Shown: positions 16,348 through 20,169 of the stretch, one piece after another
How the letters are laid out: every line of letters begins with the position of its first letter
Numbering within the stretch: position 1 is the first letter of the stretch
The notes under the pieces: generated by a model
Database searches by the model: none
The model's input: only the letters and a program-made list of their open reading frames with translations
What the model was told of the DNA's origin: nothing
Position numbers and translations under genes: made by a program
Assembly: GCA_024709705.1 (NCBI GenBank)
Contig: JANJWE010000269.1
Coordinates: forward strand, 1-20,169
DNA from: Flavobacterium sp.
Lineage (GTDB): Bacteria; Bacteroidota; Bacteroidia; Flavobacteriales; Flavobacteriaceae
Reading direction: 5' to 3'
DNA length: 20,169 nt

Positions 16348-18627
16348 ATGAAAACAAAAATTACTACCTGTATCGCTTTATTTTCCGCTTTAATTTCATT
16401 TGCCCAAAATGGTGAATACGATTTGTTAAGAGAACACACCCAAACGAAGATTCTTTACAATCAAGTTTTTGAAATCTCAAAAATCACCACGCAAGAACGA
16501 AAAGAGGTTTCTACCCAATACTTTAAACAAGTCTATCACGAAATCCAACGTGCTGATTTTTTAAATCGATTGCCGGAATACCAAACCTTAAAAAAGCAAG
16601 CAGATGAAGCAAATTTCTCATCGGAAATCCCATTGGCTTTACTAATTTCAGAATTTGAAACGCTAAACCCTGAAGCCATTGCACAAGGTGCTATTACCAA
16701 AAACAATTCAAAATACATTGTTACCAATCCCCATTTTAAGCTTTTTCAAAATCATCAAACCACATTGATGGCACCATTGGTTGGTAAAACTAAATTTTCA
16801 TCTATTTCTCTGGTTTTAAAAGAAAAAAATATTTACAACACCACCTCAAAATCAATTGCATACATTCATTACAAAACAAGCAATCAAAAACAATGGTCTG
16901 TATTAATTCCAAACCAGGCCTTCGCATTGCAATTAAATCCTTCCGATGCAAATCAAATCCATTTTCGCGTTACTTTTACTAATGGTGATTCCAAAACGAT
17001 AACATCCACTATTCAGCTGGAAAATCAGTCAAAAAATTCGTTTAGAGCTACATCTGCCATTCAGGCAACAGCCATTACAAGCACCATTCCGTATCAAGGT
17101 TTTGGTGAAAACCAAGCATACTTTGGTCAAGGTGAATATGAGATTTTCTTGGATAATGTAGACCAAGTTTTAGACAAACCCCTATTTGTGGTTGATGGTT
17201 TTGACCCCGGTGATACCCGAAATACAACTGCCATTTACAGTTTGTTGAACTTTGGTAATACCGGTGAAAACTTAGCCGATTTGGTGAGAAATGAAGGATT
17301 TGACATAGTAGTAGTAAACTTCCCTATATATAGCCCACAAAACGGAGTAACTATTGATGGAGGTGCCGATTTTATTCAGCGAAATGCATTCGTTTTAGTA
17401 GAAATAATTAACCAAATCAATGCTATTAAAACAGGATCACAACCTAATGTGGTTATTGGCCCCAGCATGGGAGGTTTAATCTCCAGATATGCTTTGCGTT
17501 ATATGGAACAAAACAATTTAGTTCACGACACCCGACTTTACATTTCGTTTGATTCACCACATTTGGGGGCTAACGTTCCCATTGGATTTCAGCATTTATT
17601 TAATTACTTAGCTTTTGGCCCAGTTGGCGATGTAACACTTCAAGAGGTTGTAAATGGATTATTAAGAAGTCCGGCTGCCAAACAAATGTTGGTTGATCAT
17701 TTGGATGGCCATTTGCAATCCGGAAGTGCAACAGAATTTAACAACGCCCTACAACTCCCTGTTGGAGCTCCCAATTTTAGGAATGCCTTCCAAAACGAAT
17801 TGAACACCATGGGTTTTCCAACTCAAACCAGAAATGTTTCTATTTCTAACGGAAGTGGAAATGGAACTACAACTGGTACACCGGGTATGTTTGTTTTAAA
17901 TGATTTTATTATCAATGCATCAGCAACCGAGCGTGCCCGAATCGATTTGCGTTTTACGCCTCCAGCCGGTGTATCCAATCAATTGGTAAGCCGGTTTAGA
18001 GCTCAAACTCTTTTGTTTTCTACATGGATAACCTTACTCACAAGTCAAGCCAATGCCGCATCACCAGCTACATCGTCGGGTTTTGATTCAGCTCCGGGAG
18101 GCACTTTCTCATTTGGAGATTTTGCTGGAGGTCCGGATGCCGACCCGCTTATTGAAGATTTCATTGCTAATTTAGAAATAGATCGATTTTGCTTTATCCC
18201 AACATTGAGTTCATTGAGCATTTCAGACCCTAATTGGTACAGCATTGTACCCGGAGCATCAGCTACTCCTTTTGCTGCCATTTATGTTCCAACGGTAAAT
18301 GAAGATCACATAACCCTAACACAAGGTAATGTTACATTTGCTTTGAATGAAATTCTAAACGAACCATTAGCTATTGAACAACCCAATTGGAACGATAACT
18401 TGGTTGTTAAAAACCCCATTAAAAATACGATTGAAATTTATAGTTCAAACTTACTTTCAAACGCAACACTTTCCATTTTTGATGCTTCCGGAAAAAGAAT
18501 ATTCAGTCAAAACAACATTTCATTTGAAGGAAATTATCAATTGGATATCCATTTGTCAAACGGATTTTACTTAATCAAAATTGAAACTGCAGAGAGAAGT
18601 TTTGTGCAGAAATTGATTAAAAATTAA
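16348..18627 (+). CDS. secreted alpha/beta hydrolase with T9SS type A sorting domain
   Basis: This 759-residue protein has a signal peptide (MKTKITTCIALFSALISFAQ) and a C-terminal T9SS sorting domain at about 684-759 (NLVVKNPIKN, SIFDASGKRIF, LSNGFYLIKIETAERSFVQKLIKN). It should be exported by the type IX system and released or anchored at the surface. The middle is an alpha/beta hydrolase fold: VVDGFDPGD (281-289), a candidate oxyanion loop, and the nucleophile elbow GPSMGG with Ser373. FDSPHLGANVP (401-411) follows, resembling lipase and PGAP1-type esterases, and His654 (NEDHITL) is a candidate catalytic histidine. Residues 25-240 show no family I recognise. An esterase or lipase activity is likely, with unknown substrate. 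It lies between two terminators, so it is probably transcribed alone. Confidence 0.85.
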   Translation: MKTKITTCIALFSALISFAQNGEYDLLREHTQTKILYNQVFEISKITTQERKEVSTQYFKQVYHEIQRADFLNRLPEYQTLKKQADEANFSSEIPLALLISEFETLNPEAIAQGAITKNNSKYIVTNPHFKLFQNHQTTLMAPLVGKTKFSSISLVLKEKNIYNTTSKSIAYIHYKTSNQKQWSVLIPNQAFALQLNPSDANQIHFRVTFTNGDSKTITSTIQLENQSKNSFRATSAIQATAITSTIPYQGFGENQAYFGQGEYEIFLDNVDQVLDKPLFVVDGFDPGDTRNTTAIYSLLNFGNTGENLADLVRNEGFDIVVVNFPIYSPQNGVTIDGGADFIQRNAFVLVEIINQINAIKTGSQPNVVIGPSMGGLISRYALRYMEQNNLVHDTRLYISFDSPHLGANVPIGFQHLFNYLAFGPVGDVTLQEVVNGLLRSPAAKQMLVDHLDGHLQSGSATEFNNALQLPVGAPNFRNAFQNELNTMGFPTQTRNVSISNGSGNGTTTGTPGMFVLNDFIINASATERARIDLRFTPPAGVSNQLVSRFRAQTLLFSTWITLLTSQANAASPATSSGFDSAPGGTFSFGDFAGGPDADPLIEDFIANLEIDRFCFIPTLSSLSISDPNWYSIVPGASATPFAAIYVPTVNEDHITLTQGNVTFALNEILNEPLAIEQPNWNDNLVVKNPIKNTIEIYSSNLLSNATLSIFDASGKRIFSQNNISFEGNYQLDIHLSNGFYLIKIETAERSFVQKLIKN

Positions 18628-18648
18628 TTTTATTCTCATAAAATTTAG

Positions 18649-18686
18649 CCACGAATGCACTAATAAATTTGTGCATTCGTGGTTTT
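18649..18686. terminator. bidirectional hairpin terminator, 12-bp perfect stem
   Basis: CCACGAATGCAC (18649-18660) pairs perfectly with GTGCATTCGTGG (18671-18682) around a 10-base loop, followed by TTTTA. It lies between the convergent hydrolase (+) and rsmG (-) genes. The CCACGAAT start resembles hairpins I recall as recurring in flavobacterial intergenic regions. The T-run is good on the plus strand; on the minus strand it is only moderate. Confidence 0.8.
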
Positions 18687-19314
18687 ATACTTTAAACTTC
18701 AATGGCAAATGCACCACTTTTTTTGTCTCAAAGAATTCTTCTGTAAAATAATCGGATAAATTGTAGAGAGTGGCTTTTGGAAAATCTTTTAACTCATCCG
18801 TCAAATCGCCTCCTTTTAGATATAAAATTCCGTTTTTTAATGCGTGATTGTTTTGTTTTTTGATTTTATTCTTTACCCAAGAAACAAAATCAGGCATATT
18901 GGTAACGGCTCTGCTTACAATAAAATCAAACTCCCCTTTGACATTCTCGGCACGTATTTGTTCGGCTTTTACATTTTTTAAATCTAACGCAGATGCCACT
19001 TCATTTACCACTTTAATTTTTTTGGCAATCACATCAATCAAATAAAAACGGGTTTCCGGAAACAAAATCGCTAATGGAATTCCCGGAAAACCACCTCCGG
19101 TTCCCACATCTAAAACCGTAGATTTCGGTTGAAATTCCATCACTTTGGCAATACCTAAAGAATGCAAAACATGTTTCACATACAATTCGTCAATATCCTT
19201 ACGGGAAATCACATTGATTTTGGCATTCCAATCGGGATACAATTCACTCAATTTTTCGAACTGATGAACCTGATTTTCAGATAAATTAGGAAAATACTTT
19301 AGAATTTCTTCCAT
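18685..19314 (-). CDS. rsmG: 16S rRNA (guanine-527-N7)-methyltransferase
   Basis: RsmG (GidB) makes m7G527 in the 16S rRNA decoding region; its loss gives low-level streptomycin resistance in other bacteria. The 209-residue protein has the family's SAM site VLDVGTGGGFPGIPLAI (67-83), the second acidic position YLIDVIAKKI (Asp94) and the FDFIVSRAV block (129-137). Upstream is the substrate-side NVISRKDIDELYVKHVLHSLG (34-54, read in two parts). A TTG three codons further up (19323) could also start translation, but the ATG at 19314 gives the standard N-terminus. It is monocistronic here and divergent from the desaturase gene. Confidence 0.95.
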   Translation of the reverse strand: MEEILKYFPNLSENQVHQFEKLSELYPDWNAKINVISRKDIDELYVKHVLHSLGIAKVMEFQPKSTVLDVGTGGGFPGIPLAILFPETRFYLIDVIAKKIKVVNEVASALDLKNVKAEQIRAENVKGEFDFIVSRAVTNMPDFVSWVKNKIKKQNNHALKNGILYLKGGDLTDELKDFPKATLYNLSDYFTEEFFETKKVVHLPLKFKV

Positions 19315-19330
19315 CTTGAACAATTTTTAA

Positions 19331-19338
19331 CAAAAGTA
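19331..19338 (-). promoter_or_regulatory. rsmG -7 box
   Basis: Read on the minus strand this is TACTTTTG, the consensus TAnnTTTG and identical to the pruA box. A TTG lies 24 bases upstream on that strand (19363-19365), one base beyond the usual spacing range. The transcript would begin about 10 bases before the ATG at 19314. Confidence 0.55.
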
Positions 19339-19395
19339 AACATTTTGGTGTTGAAATTTTATCAAAAGTTACACGTTATGAACTAGATTAATACT

Positions 19396-19403
19396 TAACT
19401 TTG
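19396..19403 (+). promoter_or_regulatory. desaturase -7 box
   Basis: TAACTTTG matches TAnnTTTG exactly and would give a leader of about 13 bases before the ATG at 19423. The upstream partner is weak: TTA, not TTG, 17 bases before it (19376-19378). With the rsmG box it forms a compact divergent promoter pair. Confidence 0.5.
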
Positions 19404-19422
19404 AAAAAATTTTTTTAATTAC

Positions 19423-20169
19423 ATGAATACCACCATTCCCACTTTTTCTAAACAAGACAATCTTAAGTTTTTTAGAACCCTAAACAGTCGAGTAAATAAC
19501 TATTTCAAAGAAAACAATCTTCAAAAAACCGGAAATTGGAAGCTTCATCTTAAAACCATAGTGATGTTTTCAATTTTTCTTACCCCTTATTTTTTCCTTC
19601 TAGCTATGGATATGCCTTTTTGGACATACCTTCTACTTAACGTAGTTATAGGCATAGGTATGGCTGGCGTTGGTATGAACGTGATGCACGATGGCAATCA
19701 CGGTTCCTATTCCAACAAACCTTGGTTAAACAAAATCATGGGAGGAAGCATCTATATTTTAGCCGGTAATGTTTATAATTGGCAAGTACAACACAATGTT
19801 TTACATCATACGTATACCAATATTGTAGGACACGACGAAGACTTAGATGCCGGAAGAATCATTCGTTTTTCAAAACAAGCAGAATGGAAATACTTCCATA
19901 AATTTCAACATTACTACTCAGTGTTTTTATATGGATTATTAACGTTCAATTGGGCTATCACAACCGATTTTAAACAAATGAGAGCTTATTTAAAGCGAAA
20001 ATTATCCTACGGTGAGCCAAAAAGTCCTAAAATTTTATGGACAACATTAATTATCACTAAAGTAATATATTTTTCCATTTGGTTAGTTATCCCGATGGTT
20101 TTAGGTGTTACTTGGTGGAAAGTTGTTTTAGGTTTTGCAGTGATGCATTATACCGCCGGATTGATTTTA
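19423..20169 (+). CDS. fatty acid (acyl-CoA type) desaturase, 3' end outside window
   Basis: The frame is open for 249 codons from the ATG at 19423 to the window edge. It encodes a membrane desaturase that would introduce a double bond into fatty acyl chains using a di-iron centre. Two of the three histidine boxes are visible: HDGNH (89-93) and HNVLHH (124-129, in WQVQHNVLHHTYTN). The third box (HxxHH) should lie beyond the edge, since family members have about 350-370 residues. Hydrophobic segments at about 44-62, 66-88, 164-177 and 209-235 fit the usual topology. The segment HTYTNIVGHDEDLD (129-142) is typical of bacterial acyl-CoA/delta-type desaturases. The position of the double bond cannot be told. 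Confidence 0.9.
   Translation, partial: MNTTIPTFSKQDNLKFFRTLNSRVNNYFKENNLQKTGNWKLHLKTIVMFSIFLTPYFFLLAMDMPFWTYLLLNVVIGIGMAGVGMNVMHDGNHGSYSNKPWLNKIMGGSIYILAGNVYNWQVQHNVLHHTYTNIVGHDEDLDAGRIIRFSKQAEWKYFHKFQHYYSVFLYGLLTFNWAITTDFKQMRAYLKRKLSYGEPKSPKILWTTLIITKVIYFSIWLVIPMVLGVTWWKVVLGFAVMHYTAGLIL

Noticed and set aside
1-20169. Phage, insertion sequence, CRISPR, defence island or tRNA
   Set aside because: I looked for transposase or integrase motifs, direct repeat arrays, tRNA-like cloverleafs and abrupt composition changes. None was found apart from the short intergenic repeat.

Overview
The window is an ordinary stretch of core chromosome from a Bacteroidota bacterium, almost certainly a Flavobacterium or a close relative in the Flavobacteriaceae. 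The evidence is the A+T-rich sequence, promoter boxes of the TAnnTTTG type, a type IX secretion (T9SS) Plug protein, a T9SS cargo protein with a C-terminal sorting domain, a zinc-ribbon DUF3667 membrane protein, a flavobacterial-style intergenic repeat, and the full Na+-NQR operon. I see no phage, insertion sequence, CRISPR array, tRNA or rRNA, and no defence island.

Layout: (i) 1-860 (+), the tail of a small membrane protein translationally coupled to a class I methyltransferase, ending at a bidirectional terminator. (ii) 910-3714 (-), a secreted two-lobed M16 zinc peptidase. (iii) 3804-11352 (-), the sodium-pumping NADH:quinone reductase cluster, transcribed in the order nqrA-B-C-D-E-F, then a 121-residue gene of unknown function, then apbE. 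ApbE is the flavin transferase that attaches FMN to NqrB and NqrC, so this block encodes both the pump and its maturation factor. (iv) 11639-14377 (+), a tight three-gene run: T9SS Plug protein, DUF3667 zinc-ribbon membrane protein, ApaG. (v) 14386-14468, a structured intergenic repeat, followed by the promoter of pruA. (vi) 14614-16239 (+), pruA, the last step of proline catabolism, with its own terminator. (vii) 16348-18627 (+), a secreted alpha/beta hydrolase carrying a T9SS type A sorting domain. (viii) 18685-19314 (-), rsmG, sharing a perfect hairpin terminator with the hydrolase gene. (ix) 19423 to the end (+), a fatty acid desaturase cut off by the window edge, divergent from rsmG.

Three starts differ from the longest possible reading frame: apbE (4823), the 121-residue gene (5166) and the Plug gene (11639). 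In the two secreted proteins this places a signal sequence at the N-terminus. rsmG and apaG also start at internal ATGs.

I did not find an undescribed multi-gene system. The points most worth following up are the 121-residue gene locked between nqrF and apbE, the SGET flavinylation motif of NqrB where SGAT is expected, the 45-residue tail on NqrE, and the structured repeat at 14386-14468.
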